A DNA stretch of 64,000 nt, taken from NCBI GenBank assembly GCA_019635755.1, contig JAHBYW010000001.1:744001-808000 (forward strand), read 5' to 3'. The position numbers were made by a program, and so were the translations under genes. The notes beneath the pieces were generated by a model. It was not told where the DNA came from and searched no databases. It worked only from the letters and a program-made list of their open reading frames with translations. This document shows positions 1 to 11,162 of this stretch, one piece after another. Numbering within the stretch: position 1 is the first letter of the stretch; every line of letters begins with the position of its first letter. The DNA comes from Rhizobiaceae bacterium (GTDB lineage Bacteria; Pseudomonadota; Alphaproteobacteria; Rhizobiales; Rhizobiaceae).

Positions 1-2
1 TT

Positions 3-1532
3 GTCGCGCCGGCGTTTGCCGAGGTGGTCTACAACCGCGGCAACGACACCGACCCCACCACGCTCGACCATCACAAGACCTCGACCGTCGCCGAGGGCAA
101 CCTGATGCGCGACCTCTATGAAGGCCTGGTCGTGCAGAACGCCAAGGCAGAGGTCGTGCCGGGCGTCGCGGAGAGCTGGGAAGTGTCCGACGACGGCCTG
201 AAATACACGTTCAAGCTGCGCCAGAACGCCAAGTGGTCGAACGGCGACCCGGTGAAGGCGAGCGATTTCGTGTTCGCCTACCAGCGCATCCAGGACCCGG
301 CCGTCGCCGCGCCCTACGCCAACATGCTCTACCCGATCGTCAATGCGGAAGCGATCAACAAGGGCGAGAAGCAGGCCGCCGACCTCGGCGCGAAGGCCGT
401 CGACGACCATACGCTCGAGATCACCCTGTCGGCACCGACGCCCTATTTCCTCGAACTCCTGACGCACCAGACCGGCTATCCGCTGCATGAAGCCTCGGTG
501 AAGCAGTTCGGCGACGACTTCACCAAGCCGGGCAACATGGTGACCAACGGCGCCTACATGCTGGCGTCGTTCACGCCGAACGACAAGATCTCCATGAAGA
601 AGAACCCGAACTTCCACGACGCGGCGAACGTGCAGATCGACGTCGTGAACTTCATCCCCTTCGAGGATCGCGCCAACTGCCTGCGCCGCTTCGAGGCGGG
701 CGAAGTCCAGTCGTGCTCGGATCTGGCCTATGAGCAGCTCGACTACATGAAGGAGAAGCTCGGCGACCAGGTGCACACGGCGCCTTACCTCGGCACCTAC
801 TACCTGCCGGTCAAGGTCAAGAAGGAAAAGCTCGCCGACCCGCGCGTACGCGAGGCGATTTCCATGGTCATCGACCGCGAGTTCATCGCCAAGGAAATCT
901 GGCGCGGCGGCATGGTGCCCGGCTATTCCTTCGTGCCGCCGGGCATCGGCAACTACCCGAACCCCGTGTTCCTGCCGTACAAGGACATGGACATGCTTGA
1001 CCGCGAGGACGCGGCCAAGAAGCTGCTCGAGGAAGCCGGCGTCGCGCCGGGCTCGCTCTCGGTCGAGCTGCGCTACAACACGTCCGTGAACCACAAGAAC
1101 ACGCTGACGGCGGTCGCCGACATGCTGAAGAACATCGGCATCACCGCGACGCTGTTCGAGATGGAAGGCACCGGCTACTTCGACTACCTGAAGCAGGATG
1201 GCGACTTCGACATCGCGCGCGCCGGCTGGATCGGCGACTACTCCGATCCGCAGAACTTCCTGTTCCTGTTCGAGAGCCAGAACCTCGGCTTCAACTATCC
1301 GCGCTGGTCGAACGCCGAGTACGACGCGCTGATGAAGAAGGCCGAGACGACCGTCGATCTCGACGAGCGTGCCGGCGTGCTGCGCCAGGCCGAAGAGATC
1401 TTCCTCAAGGAACTGCCGGCGATCCCGATCCTCTACTACGGTTCGGGCGCGCTCGTTTCCTCCAAGCTCTCGGGCTGGGAAGACAACGTCATGAACGTGC
1501 ATCCGACGCGTTTCCTGTCGCTCGCCAACTGA
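3..1532 (+). CDS. oppA: Oligopeptide ABC transporter, periplasmic binding protein OppA (5' end outside window)
   Basis: Periplasmic solute-binding protein of the SBP_bac_5 (OppA/DppA) family that captures peptides for the permease encoded just downstream. The frame is open from base 3, so the true start lies before the window. The first visible residues end in APAFA and are followed by EVVYNRGNDTDP, which looks like the end of a Sec signal peptide cleaved after AFA. The mature start, the EGNLMRDLYEGL and WSNGDPVKASDFVFAY stretches and the C-terminal LPAIPILYYG block are typical of true OppA. About 500 mature residues is normal for the family. It is first in an opp cluster and is followed by a strong hairpin before oppB. 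Confidence 0.93.
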   Translation, partial: VAPAFAEVVYNRGNDTDPTTLDHHKTSTVAEGNLMRDLYEGLVVQNAKAEVVPGVAESWEVSDDGLKYTFKLRQNAKWSNGDPVKASDFVFAYQRIQDPAVAAPYANMLYPIVNAEAINKGEKQAADLGAKAVDDHTLEITLSAPTPYFLELLTHQTGYPLHEASVKQFGDDFTKPGNMVTNGAYMLASFTPNDKISMKKNPNFHDAANVQIDVVNFIPFEDRANCLRRFEAGEVQSCSDLAYEQLDYMKEKLGDQVHTAPYLGTYYLPVKVKKEKLADPRVREAISMVIDREFIAKEIWRGGMVPGYSFVPPGIGNYPNPVFLPYKDMDMLDREDAAKKLLEEAGVAPGSLSVELRYNTSVNHKNTLTAVADMLKNIGITATLFEMEGTGYFDYLKQDGDFDIARAGWIGDYSDPQNFLFLFESQNLGFNYPRWSNAEYDALMKKAETTVDLDERAGVLRQAEEIFLKELPAIPILYYGSGALVSSKLSGWEDNVMNVHPTRFLSLAN

Positions 1533-1548
1533 GTGGCAAACGTGAAAA

Positions 1549-1579
1549 CGGCCCCGTGGAGCGGTGCTCCGCGGGGCCG
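1549..1579 (+). promoter_or_regulatory. GC-rich hairpin between oppA and oppB
   Basis: CGGCCCCG-t-GGAGC pairs with GCTCC-g-CGGGGCCG around a three-base loop, 17 bases after the oppA stop. No T-run follows and oppB begins 20 bases later, so this is more likely a partial terminator or 3' stabiliser that keeps binding-protein mRNA in excess than a full terminator. Confidence 0.6.
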
Positions 1580-1599
1580 CGTTCGGTCGGAGCACTGAC

Positions 1600-2517
1600 A
1601 TGCTCTCCTATGTGCTGAGGCGTCTCGCCAGCGCTATTCCGACGATGTTCATCATCGTCACCCTGTCATTCTTCATGATTCGACTGGCGCCGGGCGGCCC
1701 GTTCGACATCGAGCGGCCGCTCGACCCGCTGATCCTGGAAAACCTCAACAAGGCCTATAATTTCGACAAGCCGCTGTGGCAGCAGTATCTGCTCTATCTG
1801 GGCAATCTGCTGCAGGGCGACCTCGGCCCGAGCTTCACGCGGCGCGACTTCTCGGTCGTCGACCTGTTCAGCACCGGCCTGCCGGTGTCCATCCAGATCG
1901 GCCTCTCCGCCATCGTCATCGCGCTCATCCTCGGCACGACGCTCGGCGCCATCGCGGCGCTACGGCAGAATTCCCTCACCGACTACGGCGTCGTCGGCGT
2001 GGCGACCCTCGGTATTACCATTCCCACCTTCGTCATCGCGCCGATCCTGTCGCTCGCATTCGGCGTGATGCTGGGCTGGCTGCCGGCCGGCGGCTGGGGA
2101 ACGTGGCAGCACATGGTCCTTCCAGTGGCTACTCTGGCGCTGCCGCAGACCGCGATCGTGGCGCGGCTGACGCGCGGGGCGACCATCGAGGCGCTGCGCT
2201 CCAACCATGTGCGCACGGCACGCGCGTATGGGCTGCCGCCCTTCGTGGTTGTCGTCGTGCATACGCTGCGCGCCGCGATCCTGCCCGTGGTGTCCTACCT
2301 CGGACCGACGGCGGCCTCGCTGCTCACCGGCTCCGTCGTCGTCGAGACGATCTTCGGCATCCCCGGCATCGGCCGCTACTTCGTGCAGGGCGCGTTGGGA
2401 CGCGACTATACGCTGGTGATGGGCACGGTCGTCGTCATCGCGCTCTTCATCATCGTCTTCAACCTGATCGTCGACATTCTCTACGCACTGCTCGACCCGA
2501 GGGTCCGGTATGACTGA
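1600..2517 (+). CDS. oppB: Oligopeptide ABC transporter permease OppB
   Basis: Inner-membrane permease of the binding-protein-dependent transport family, pairing with OppC to form the peptide channel. 305 residues, normal for OppB/DppB. The N-terminal helix (MLSYVLRRLASAIPTMFIIV) is characteristic, and the EAA loop that contacts the ATPase is seen around RTARAYGLPPFVVVVVHTLR near residue 210. The start at 1600 is preferred over an in-frame ATG 36 bases upstream, because that one falls inside the oppA-oppB hairpin. Its 3' end overlaps oppC by 8 bases, implying translational coupling. Confidence 0.93.
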   Translation: MLSYVLRRLASAIPTMFIIVTLSFFMIRLAPGGPFDIERPLDPLILENLNKAYNFDKPLWQQYLLYLGNLLQGDLGPSFTRRDFSVVDLFSTGLPVSIQIGLSAIVIALILGTTLGAIAALRQNSLTDYGVVGVATLGITIPTFVIAPILSLAFGVMLGWLPAGGWGTWQHMVLPVATLALPQTAIVARLTRGATIEALRSNHVRTARAYGLPPFVVVVVHTLRAAILPVVSYLGPTAASLLTGSVVVETIFGIPGIGRYFVQGALGRDYTLVMGTVVVIALFIIVFNLIVDILYALLDPRVRYD

Positions 2518-3655
2518 GGTTCCCGCCAGCGCCGTTGCCCCGGCTCCGGGCGAAGAGCCGCAGGTCGTCGGCCGTTCGCCCTGGCAGGACGCGTGGCTGC
2601 GGCTGCGCCGCAACAAGGCGGCGGTGACCAGCGCCGTCGTGCTCTTCGTGCTGATGCTGCTGGGTTTCGTCGGTCCCTACCTCACCCCGCACGCCTACGA
2701 CCAGATCTATCCGCAATATGTGCGGGTGCCAGCAAGCTTAGAGGCCTATCCGAAAGAGGACGCGATCGTTCCCGCCTTCCAGAGCGCGCTGGAGCGCGCC
2801 CGTGTGACGATCGGGGAGATCGAGGTCGATGGCTCGACGGTGAGGGCGCCGATCTCGTCCGAGGAAGCGCTCGACCCGCGCATCGTGCGCTATGTCGACC
2901 GCTCCGACCTCTTCGAAAACGCGCGCATCGAGGAGCTGTCCGGGGACGGACGATCCGGCGTCATGGCGGCCGACGTCTACCGCCTGCATTTCTACTTCGG
3001 CACGGACTCCAACGGCCGCGACCTGCTCGCCCGCATCCTGATCGGGCTCCGCATCTCGCTCGCCATCGGCATCCTTGCGTCCGTCATGGCGCTGCTGCTC
3101 GGCGTCACCTACGGCGCCGTCGCCGGCTATTTCGGCGGCCGGATCGACAATGTGATGATGCGCGTCGTCGACATCCTCTACTCGCTGCCCTTCATCTTCT
3201 TCGTCATCCTGCTGGTCGTCTTCTTCGGCCGCAACTTCGTGCTGATCTTCATCGCCATCGGCTGCACCGAATGGCTCGACATGGCGCGCATCGTGCGCGG
3301 GCAGACGCTGACCATCAAGCGTCAGGAATATGTGCAGGCGGCGGAGGCGCTGGGCGTCAACACCGGTGGCATCCTGCGGCGCCATATCGTGCCCAACCTG
3401 CTCGGGCCGGTGGTCGTCTTCGTGACGCTGCTCGTGCCGAAGGCGATCCTGCTGGAATCGCTGCTCTCCTTCCTCGGCCTCGGCGTGCAGGAACCGCTGA
3501 CCAGCCTGGGCCTGCTGATCTCGGAAGGGTCCGCCAATCTTCGTGGGGCGACCTGGCTGCTGACCTACCCGGCGATCACGCTGACGGTGCTGCTTTTCGC
3601 GCTGAACTTCCTCGGCGACGGGCTGCGCGACGCGCTCGACCCCAAGGATCGCTGA
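2510..3655 (+). CDS. oppC: Oligopeptide ABC transporter permease OppC, with enlarged periplasmic loop
   Basis: Second permease subunit of the peptide importer. At 381 residues it is about 80 longer than enterobacterial OppC. The extra length lies between the first transmembrane helix (about residues 40-60) and the conserved FGTDSNGRDLLARILIG block, so it should form a periplasmic domain. The core carries the EAA-type loop (YVQAAEALGVNTGGILRRHIVPN) and the usual C-terminal FALNFLGDGLRDALDP. It starts inside the end of oppB and stops 2 bases before oppDF. The function of the extra loop is unknown; it may contact OppA. Confidence 0.92.
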   Translation: MTEVPASAVAPAPGEEPQVVGRSPWQDAWLRLRRNKAAVTSAVVLFVLMLLGFVGPYLTPHAYDQIYPQYVRVPASLEAYPKEDAIVPAFQSALERARVTIGEIEVDGSTVRAPISSEEALDPRIVRYVDRSDLFENARIEELSGDGRSGVMAADVYRLHFYFGTDSNGRDLLARILIGLRISLAIGILASVMALLLGVTYGAVAGYFGGRIDNVMMRVVDILYSLPFIFFVILLVVFFGRNFVLIFIAIGCTEWLDMARIVRGQTLTIKRQEYVQAAEALGVNTGGILRRHIVPNLLGPVVVFVTLLVPKAILLESLLSFLGLGVQEPLTSLGLLISEGSANLRGATWLLTYPAITLTVLLFALNFLGDGLRDALDPKDR

Positions 3656-3657
3656 CG

Positions 3658-5271
3658 ATGGCGGAACCGATCCTTACCGTCCGGGGGCTTACCGTCGACT
3701 TCCAGACGAATGACGGCGTCGTTCGCGCGGTCAAGGGCATCGACCTCGATGTCCGCCCCGGAGAAACGGTCGCGATCGTCGGCGAATCCGGCTCCGGCAA
3801 GAGCCAGTCGATGATGGCGATGATGGGTCTGCTGGCCAGCAACGGGCGCGCGAGCGGCTCCGCCAGATATCGCGACCAGGAACTGATCGGCCTGTCCGAC
3901 CGCCGGCTCAACAGGGTGCGCGGGGCCAAGATCACCATGATCTTCCAGGAGCCGATGACCTCGCTCGACCCGCTCTACCGCATCGGCCGGCAGATCGCCG
4001 AGCCGCTGGTCCATCACGGCGGATACAGCAAGGCAAAGGCGCGGCCGCGCGTGCTGGAACTGTTGAGGCTGGTTGGCATCCCCGATCCGGAACGGCGCAT
4101 CGACGCCTATCCGCACGAACTCTCCGGCGGCCAGCGCCAGCGCGTGATGATCGCGATGGCGCTGGCCAACGATCCCGACATCCTGATTGCGGACGAGCCG
4201 ACCACGGCGCTCGACGTGACGATCCAGGCGCAGATCCTTAAGCTGCTCGCCGATCTGCAGACCAAGCTCGGCATGGCAATCGTGTTCATCACGCACGACC
4301 TCGGGATCGTGCGGCGCTTCGCTGACCGCGTCTATGTCATGCGCTCGGGCGAGGTGGTCGAACAGGGCCAGACGGAGACGCTGTTCACGACGCCGGGCCA
4401 TCCCTACACGAAGATGCTTCTGGCGGCCGAACCGACGGGCCGCAAGGCACCCCCGCCTGCCAATGCACCCGTCCTGCTCGAGGGCCGCGACGTCGAGGTT
4501 TCGTTCAAGATCGGCGGCGGCTTCCTGGCCGGGCCGACGGTCTATCTGCGCGCGGTCGACCACATCTCGCTGGCGCTGAGGCGCGGCCAGACGGTCGGCA
4601 TCGTCGGCGAATCCGGGTCAGGCAAGTCCACCCTTGGCCGCGCCCTTCTCAGGCTGCTGCCCAGCCGCGGCTCGATCCGCTTCGAGACGCACGACATCTC
4701 CAATGCGGACCGTGACGACATGCGGCCGCTGAGGCGCGAGCTGCAGCTCGTCTTCCAGGACCCGTTCGGATCGCTTTCGCCACGCATGACCGTCGGGCAG
4801 GTCATCACCGAGGGCCTTCTGGTTCACGAACCCTCCCTGCCCGCCAGAGAGCGCGACCGGCGCGCGGTGGAGGCGCTGCGCGAGGTCGGGCTCGACCCGG
4901 TGATGCGCAACCGCTATCCGCACGAATTCTCCGGCGGCCAGCGCCAGCGCATCGCGATCGCGCGCGCGATGATCCTGAAGCCCAAGGTCGTCGTTCTGGA
5001 CGAGCCGACCTCGGCGCTCGACCGTTCGGTGCAGAAGCAGATCGTCGACCTGCTGCGGACGCTGCAGAAGGCACACGACCTGTCCTACATCTTCATCAGC
5101 CACGACCTCGCCGTGATGCGGGCAATGGCCGACTACATCATCGTCATGCAGCGCGGACGGATCGTCGAGGAGGGTCCGACGGAGGAAATCTTCGACGCAC
5201 CCAAGGATCTCTACACGCAGACTCTGATGGCCGCGGCGATCGACCAGACGCGGTTCAGGCAGACCGCATAG
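3658..5271 (+). CDS. Fused double ATP-binding subunit of the peptide transporter (OppD-OppF type)
   Basis: Energises peptide import. 537 residues with two complete ABC ATPase domains in one chain: Walker A GESGSGKS at about 42-49 and again near 317-324, signature LSGGQRQR near 154 and FSGGQRQR near 424, and Walker B with DEPTTALD and DEPTSALD. The first half matches OppD and the second OppF, an arrangement also seen in YejF/GsiA-type proteins. The frame is open far upstream, but the ATG at 3658 is chosen because [11 protein letters not shown] begins the domain and sits 2 bases after the oppC stop. Last gene of the operon. Confidence 0.92.
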   Translation: MAEPILTVRGLTVDFQTNDGVVRAVKGIDLDVRPGETVAIVGESGSGKSQSMMAMMGLLASNGRASGSARYRDQELIGLSDRRLNRVRGAKITMIFQEPMTSLDPLYRIGRQIAEPLVHHGGYSKAKARPRVLELLRLVGIPDPERRIDAYPHELSGGQRQRVMIAMALANDPDILIADEPTTALDVTIQAQILKLLADLQTKLGMAIVFITHDLGIVRRFADRVYVMRSGEVVEQGQTETLFTTPGHPYTKMLLAAEPTGRKAPPPANAPVLLEGRDVEVSFKIGGGFLAGPTVYLRAVDHISLALRRGQTVGIVGESGSGKSTLGRALLRLLPSRGSIRFETHDISNADRDDMRPLRRELQLVFQDPFGSLSPRMTVGQVITEGLLVHEPSLPARERDRRAVEALREVGLDPVMRNRYPHEFSGGQRQRIAIARAMILKPKVVVLDEPTSALDRSVQKQIVDLLRTLQKAHDLSYIFISHDLAVMRAMADYIIVMQRGRIVEEGPTEEIFDAPKDLYTQTLMAAAIDQTRFRQTA

Positions 5272-5377
5272 CGGCCGGCGCCCGATGATTTCTCCATTTC
5301 AACGTCGATCGTGTTAAGAAAGCGCTAACTATAATCGACTTCATAGTTCTGTAGCTTTTACTTGTGAGGCAACAGAC
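5272..5377 (+). promoter_or_regulatory. Probable promoter region of the outer-membrane protein gene
   Basis: This 106-base gap is AT-richer than its surroundings. It contains a perfect TATAAT at 5330-5335, about 43 bases before the ATG, and a GTGAGG ribosome-binding region at about 5364-5369. No convincing -35 box was identified. Confidence 0.45.
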
Positions 5378-6052
5378 ATGAGGCATCGTTTCGTCCTGCA
5401 TATTCTTGGCTTTTCAATCGCGTGGCTCGCCGCAGGCAGCACGGCAGGTCGAAGCGAGCCTGCGTTCGACTGGAGCGGCGTCTATCTCGGCGGCGCAGTT
5501 GGATATGGCGGAGGAATGACCGGCAACAGCTGGACCAACAGCGGCCTCTACCCAAGATGGGAAGTCGACGGAGACATCGCATACCGCAGTTGGCTGGGGT
5601 CGATCCATGCCGGCGTGCTGCAGCAGGTCGATCGATGGGCGATCGGCCTCGAGGCAGACTACAACTGGGTCGGCTTCAGCGGGGACGACTCGCAGTTTGC
5701 AGGTGTCGTGAACGGTCTGGAACTTGAGCACTACGGGACCGCGCGCGTTCGAGCAGGGCGTGTCATGGGGCGCTCGCTCTTCTACGGAACTGGTGGCGTC
5801 GGTTTCGGCGAAATCACCAAGACGGATACGTCGCTCAACTACGATTCCGTCCGCGCCAAGGTCGTCGGGTGGGCGGCTGGCGCCGGGTATGAGCGCGCTT
5901 TCGGCCAGAACTGGCTTGCCCGCATCGAGTACCAGCACATCGACCTGGGCGAGGCCGTTACAACTCTCCAGAGCGCGCTGGGGAGCTATAGCCACCGCGC
6001 CGACGGGATCCGGTTCGACACCGTGCGGGTCGGCGTCAGCTACAAGTTCTGA
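5378..6052 (+). CDS. Outer-membrane beta-barrel protein, Omp25/Omp31-like
   Basis: 224 residues with a hydrophobic signal sequence (about residues 1-25) followed by FDWSGVYLGGAVGYGGG, the usual opening of rhizobial and Brucella Omp25/31-type porins. Alternating hydrophobic/polar strands run through the protein and it ends in VRVGVSYKF with a terminal phenylalanine, the outer-membrane assembly signal. Family members are small eight-stranded barrels that anchor and stabilise the envelope. It stands alone, convergent with hutD. The exact subfamily and any substrate are not inferable. Confidence 0.85.
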   Translation: MRHRFVLHILGFSIAWLAAGSTAGRSEPAFDWSGVYLGGAVGYGGGMTGNSWTNSGLYPRWEVDGDIAYRSWLGSIHAGVLQQVDRWAIGLEADYNWVGFSGDDSQFAGVVNGLELEHYGTARVRAGRVMGRSLFYGTGGVGFGEITKTDTSLNYDSVRAKVVGWAAGAGYERAFGQNWLARIEYQHIDLGEAVTTLQSALGSYSHRADGIRFDTVRVGVSYKF

Positions 6053-6084
6053 AGACGGCGGGTTATCGCCCGTGGACCGCCACC

Positions 6085-6666
6085 CTATGCCGCGCGGTTA
6101 AGGTGGATCACGAAGAGCTGGATGTCGCCGCGTGGCTCGATGTCCAGCGTCTCGCCTCGACCGTCCAGCATGGCGCAGTCAAGCGGTGACAGCGAAGCCT
6201 GCTCGCCGGCCCAGAGGATGCCGACCGAGCCCTGCGCCACCAGCACCAGTGTCGCGTTGCTCCGAACATTGACATCAAGCGGCCCACCGGCGGACAGCTT
6301 CTCCACGATATGACTCCATTCGCCACGCCGCGTCATGACGTTCAGGTCGGTGATCGGGCCGGCGACGAGCGATGCGCTTGTCTGTACATCGGCGGGAAAC
6401 GAATGGGGTTTCGACGCCCGGTCCAACGTCACCGGCTTCTCGCCCTTGATGTCCAGGACAATCCCCTGCCCTTCCAGCACGGCCAGCGTGCGGTCGATGC
6501 CAGAGAAGGCGGAGAACGGCCCGTCCGTCTCGACGCGAGCCATCGAGACGCGCCATTCGAACGTGTAGAGGCCGGCGCCTTCGGGATGAACGGCGATCTC
6601 GGTCGTCGTTCCGCCGCCGTTCTTCCACGGCATGGTGCGGTAGGCCGAGGCGCGGAGGATGCGCAT
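6085..6666 (-). CDS. hutD: HutD family protein
   Basis: 193 residues. The start (MRILRASAYRTMPWKNGGGTTTEIAVHP) and the WRVSMARVETDGPFSAFSGIDRTLAVLEG block match the HutD/Ves cupin family. In Pseudomonas, HutD is proposed to limit runaway hut operon activity by binding a pathway intermediate; its biochemistry is still thin. It is the last gene of the leftward hut operon, separated from hutU by a palindromic repeat of about 145 bases, which may lower or stabilise its transcript. Confidence 0.88.
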   Translation of the reverse strand: MRILRASAYRTMPWKNGGGTTTEIAVHPEGAGLYTFEWRVSMARVETDGPFSAFSGIDRTLAVLEGQGIVLDIKGEKPVTLDRASKPHSFPADVQTSASLVAGPITDLNVMTRRGEWSHIVEKLSAGGPLDVNVRSNATLVLVAQGSVGILWAGEQASLSPLDCAMLDGRGETLDIEPRGDIQLFVIHLNRAA

Positions 6667-6699
6667 CTACGCGGAAAGGCCGCGTTCAGTCGCGCCCCG

Positions 6700-6843
6700 C
6701 TCTGTCCTGCCGGACATCTCTCCCACGCGGGGGGAGATTGGCAGTTTCGATGCCAACGTCAAGTTCGCACCGTGAAGGACTGGCGAAGTCCGAGCGACTT
6801 GCTGATCTCCCCCTGTGTGGGGGAGATGTCCGGCAGGACAGAG
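6700..6843. repeat. Long inverted repeat between hutU and hutD
   Basis: Arms of about 39 bases (6700-6738 and 6805-6843) are near-perfect reverse complements, beginning CTCTGTCCTGCCGGACATCT. Each arm holds its own small hairpin around CTCCC/GGGAG. This is the form of the mobile palindromic intergenic elements (RIME/REP-like) common in Mesorhizobium and relatives. It contains no open frame with coding character. Confidence 0.8.
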
Positions 6844-6882
6844 GGGGGCAACGGAGAGCGCAAGCATCGCCAAAGTGCCTGA

Positions 6883-8571
<1,689 letters not shown>

Positions 8572-8599
8572 CGCTCCATCTCCAGTGTCTGTTCCGACG

Positions 8600-8739
8600 C
8601 CCCCTCACCCGCTCGGCTCCGCCTCGCGTCCTCTCCCCGGTGGGGAGAGGAGCCAACGGGGCCGGTTGGTTCTTCTCCCCAGCGGGGAGAAGGGGGCCGC
8701 CGGCGGCAAGGCCGCCGTCAGCGGCCGGATGAGGGGGGC
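8600..8739. repeat. Palindromic intergenic repeat between hutG and hutU
   Basis: The outer ends GCCCCCTCACCCG and CGGATGAGGGGGGC are inverted. Inside are two hairpins (CTCTCCCCggtGGGGAGAG near 8632-8650 and CTTCTCCCCagcGGGGAGAAG near 8671-8691) and a GCCGCC-rich stem. This composition is typical of a dispersed rhizobial repeat family. No gene is visible inside. Confidence 0.75.
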
Positions 8740-8743
8740 TACT

Positions 8744-9565
8744 TCAACGTTGTTTCGCCCAATCACGCGCAGTCAAAAGTATCCTCTCAAGCGTCTGCCG
8801 CATCGGCCCTGCGTAGTCGGGATCGTACGGCGTCGGCCAGAACGACGGATCGCCCTTGCCCTCAGGCTCGCGCATGTAGCCGCGGTTCGACAGCTCCATC
8901 TGCAGCGCATGCACGCCCTGCTCCGGCCGGCCGTGATGGCGTGTGATCCAGCCGCCCTTGAAGCGGCCATTGACCACCCAGCTCTCTCCCGTGGCCGCGA
9001 GAATGTCGGTGACGAGGTTTTGAAGCGCAGGATCGGCGGCGCGCCCGTCGTTCGTGCCGAGGTTGAACACGGGAAGTTCGCCGTCGAACAGCAGCGGCAG
9101 GCGCGAGCGGATCGAGTGGCAGTCGTAGAGCACGACCTCCGGATGGATCGCGCGCAGTCGGGCGATCTCGGTTTCCAGTGCTGCGTGATACGGGTCGAAC
9201 CAGGTCCGCCGCCGCTCGGTAATCTCGTCCGTGCCTGGCTCTTCGCCATGCGTGTAGATCGCGTCGCCGTCGAAGGTCGCGGTCGGGCAGAGCGTGGTGG
9301 TGTTCTGGCCCGGATAGAGCGATGCGCCGGAAGGATCGCGGTTGACGTCGATAACGGTGCGCGAGATCGCCGTGTGGATCACGGTCGCGCCGAGGTCGGC
9401 CGCGAAGTCGTAAAGGCTGTCGATCCACCAGTCGCAGTCGCGCCGCGCCAGCCAGGGCGAGACGACGCGCGGTTCGAGGCCCGCGAGGTCCGTTCCGGTG
9501 TGCGGAAGTGACACGATCAGCGGCGAAACCCCGCGCGTGACGGTGAGCCAGGCCGGGGTCAGCAT
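8744..9565 (-). CDS. hutG: N-formylglutamate deformylase HutG (EC 3.5.1.68)
   Basis: Final step of the five-step histidine pathway: splits N-formyl-L-glutamate into formate and glutamate. 273 residues, the usual size of the zinc-dependent N-formylglutamate amidohydrolase family. Recognisable are PLIVSLPHTGTDL near the start, RTVIDVNRDPSG, and LYDCHSIRSRLPLLFDGELPVFNLGTNDG. It works with HutF, encoded at 12504-13862, which makes its substrate. The start lies 4 bases after the hutH stop. Confidence 0.95.
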   Translation of the reverse strand: MLTPAWLTVTRGVSPLIVSLPHTGTDLAGLEPRVVSPWLARRDCDWWIDSLYDFAADLGATVIHTAISRTVIDVNRDPSGASLYPGQNTTTLCPTATFDGDAIYTHGEEPGTDEITERRRTWFDPYHAALETEIARLRAIHPEVVLYDCHSIRSRLPLLFDGELPVFNLGTNDGRAADPALQNLVTDILAATGESWVVNGRFKGGWITRHHGRPEQGVHALQMELSNRGYMREPEGKGDPSFWPTPYDPDYAGPMRQTLERILLTARDWAKQR

Positions 9566-9569
9566 CCCC

Positions 9570-11105
9570 TCACCCCTCCACCCCCGGCAGCATTACACCG
9601 CCCGCCGCGTCCACCACGCTTCCCGCACGCACCAGCGCGTTCGCCTTCTCCATGTCGGGATGGAAATGGCGGTCCTCATCCAGATGCGGCACCTCGGCGC
9701 GCAGCAGCTTGCGCACAGCCTCCAGCGGCGCACTCGACTGGAGCGGCGCGTGGAAGTCGCAGCCCTGCACTGCGGCGAGCAGTTCGATGCCGATGACGGC
9801 CGTCGCGTTCTCGATCATGCCGATCAGTCGGCGCGCGCCATGCGCAGCCATCGACACATGGTCCTCCTGATTGGCCGATGTCGGGATCGAATCGACGCTC
9901 GCCGGATAGGCCTTCTGCTTGTTCTCCGAGACCAAGGCAGCCGCCGTTACCTGCGGGATCATGAAACCCGAATTCAGACCGGGCTTCGGCGTCAGGAACG
10001 CCGGCATGCCGGACAGCGCCGGATCGACCAGCATGGCGATGCGCCGCTCGGCCAGCGAGCCGATCTCGCAGACGGCGAGCGCGATCATGTCGGCCGCGAA
10101 GGCCACAGGCTCGGCGTGGAAATTGCCGCCGGAGAGCGCCGTGTCATCGTCGGCGAAGATCAGCGGATTGTCGGTGACGCCGTTCGCCTCCGTTTCCAGC
10201 GTCGCCGCCGCCTTGCGCAGCACGTCGAGCGCCGCACCCATCACCTGCGGCTGGCAGCGCAGGCAATACGGGTCCTGCACGCGGTCGTCGCCCACCCGGT
10301 GCGACTCGCGGATCGCGCTGCCCGCCATCAGGTTGCGCAACGCATCCGCCGTTTCGATCTGCGTCCGGTGTTTCCTCAAGCGATGGATGCGTGGATCGAA
10401 GGGCGCATCGGAGCCGCGCGCCGCGTCGGTCGAGAGTGCGCCGGTGACCAGCGCTGACTGGTAGAGAACCTCCGCCTCGAACAGCGCGGCCAACGCATAG
10501 GCCGTGGAAAACTGGGTGCCGTTCAGCAGAGCCAGTCCTTCCTTGGCGCCCAGCGTCAGCGGCTTCAGGCCATGGGTAATGAACGCCACCGGCGCCGGCA
10601 CGCGGCCGTGCGGCGTGAAGCACTCGCCGACACCGATCATCGCTGCGGTCATGTGCGACAGCGGTGCGAGATCGCCCGAAGCGCCGACCGACCCTTGAGC
10701 AGGCACGACCGGGATCACGTCCTCGCCCAGCATCGCTTCGAGCAGTTCGACCGTTTCTGCACGCACGCCGGACGCCCCTTGCGCCAGGCTCGCGAGCTTC
10801 AGCGCCATCATCAGCCGCGCGACGGCGACGGGCATCGGCTCGCCGACGCCGGCAGCGTGCGAGAGTACGATGTTCCGCTGCAGCGTCTCCAGATCAGCTG
10901 CGGGAATGCGGACCGACGCAAGTTTTCCGAAACCGGTGTTGATGCCGTAGACCGGCTCGCCCTTCGCGACGATGCGAGCGACAGCCTCGGCGCTGGCGCG
11001 GATCGCCGGCCAGCAGGCAGCGTCGAGTTTTGGTTTCGCGCCGCGGTAAATGGCACGCCAGTCGGAGAGCGTGGCAGAGCCGGGATGGAGCATGAGATCA
11101 GGCAT
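9570..11105 (-). CDS. hutH: Histidine ammonia-lyase HutH (EC 4.3.1.3)
   Basis: First step of histidine degradation: eliminates ammonia from L-histidine to give trans-urocanate. 511 residues. The Ala142-Ser143-Gly144 triad within [14 protein letters not shown] cyclises to the electrophilic MIO cofactor and sits at the same numbering as in the Pseudomonas putida enzyme. The YGINTGFG loop (residues 53-60) is also intact. Cytoplasmic homotetramer in the family. Second gene of the operon, 57 bases after hutI. Confidence 0.97.
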   Translation of the reverse strand: MPDLMLHPGSATLSDWRAIYRGAKPKLDAACWPAIRASAEAVARIVAKGEPVYGINTGFGKLASVRIPAADLETLQRNIVLSHAAGVGEPMPVAVARLMMALKLASLAQGASGVRAETVELLEAMLGEDVIPVVPAQGSVGASGDLAPLSHMTAAMIGVGECFTPHGRVPAPVAFITHGLKPLTLGAKEGLALLNGTQFSTAYALAALFEAEVLYQSALVTGALSTDAARGSDAPFDPRIHRLRKHRTQIETADALRNLMAGSAIRESHRVGDDRVQDPYCLRCQPQVMGAALDVLRKAAATLETEANGVTDNPLIFADDDTALSGGNFHAEPVAFAADMIALAVCEIGSLAERRIAMLVDPALSGMPAFLTPKPGLNSGFMIPQVTAAALVSENKQKAYPASVDSIPTSANQEDHVSMAAHGARRLIGMIENATAVIGIELLAAVQGCDFHAPLQSSAPLEAVRKLLRAEVPHLDEDRHFHPDMEKANALVRAGSVVDAAGGVMLPGVEG

Positions 11106-11162
11106 CTGCTGTCCCTTTGACGCGAGCGAAAGTTAGCACCCCCGAAATGCAAATCGCCGTCA

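Noticed and set aside
2593-3657. Upstream extension of the fused peptide-transport ATPase into the oppC region
   Set aside because: The extension is an alternative frame of oppC with Arg/Ala-rich nonsense. The ATPase domain and a coupled ATG begin at 3658.
6700-6843. Possible RNA gene or riboswitch at the large hairpin before hutD
   Set aside because: The nested palindromes and sequence style fit a dispersed intergenic repeat. No conserved riboswitch core is visible.
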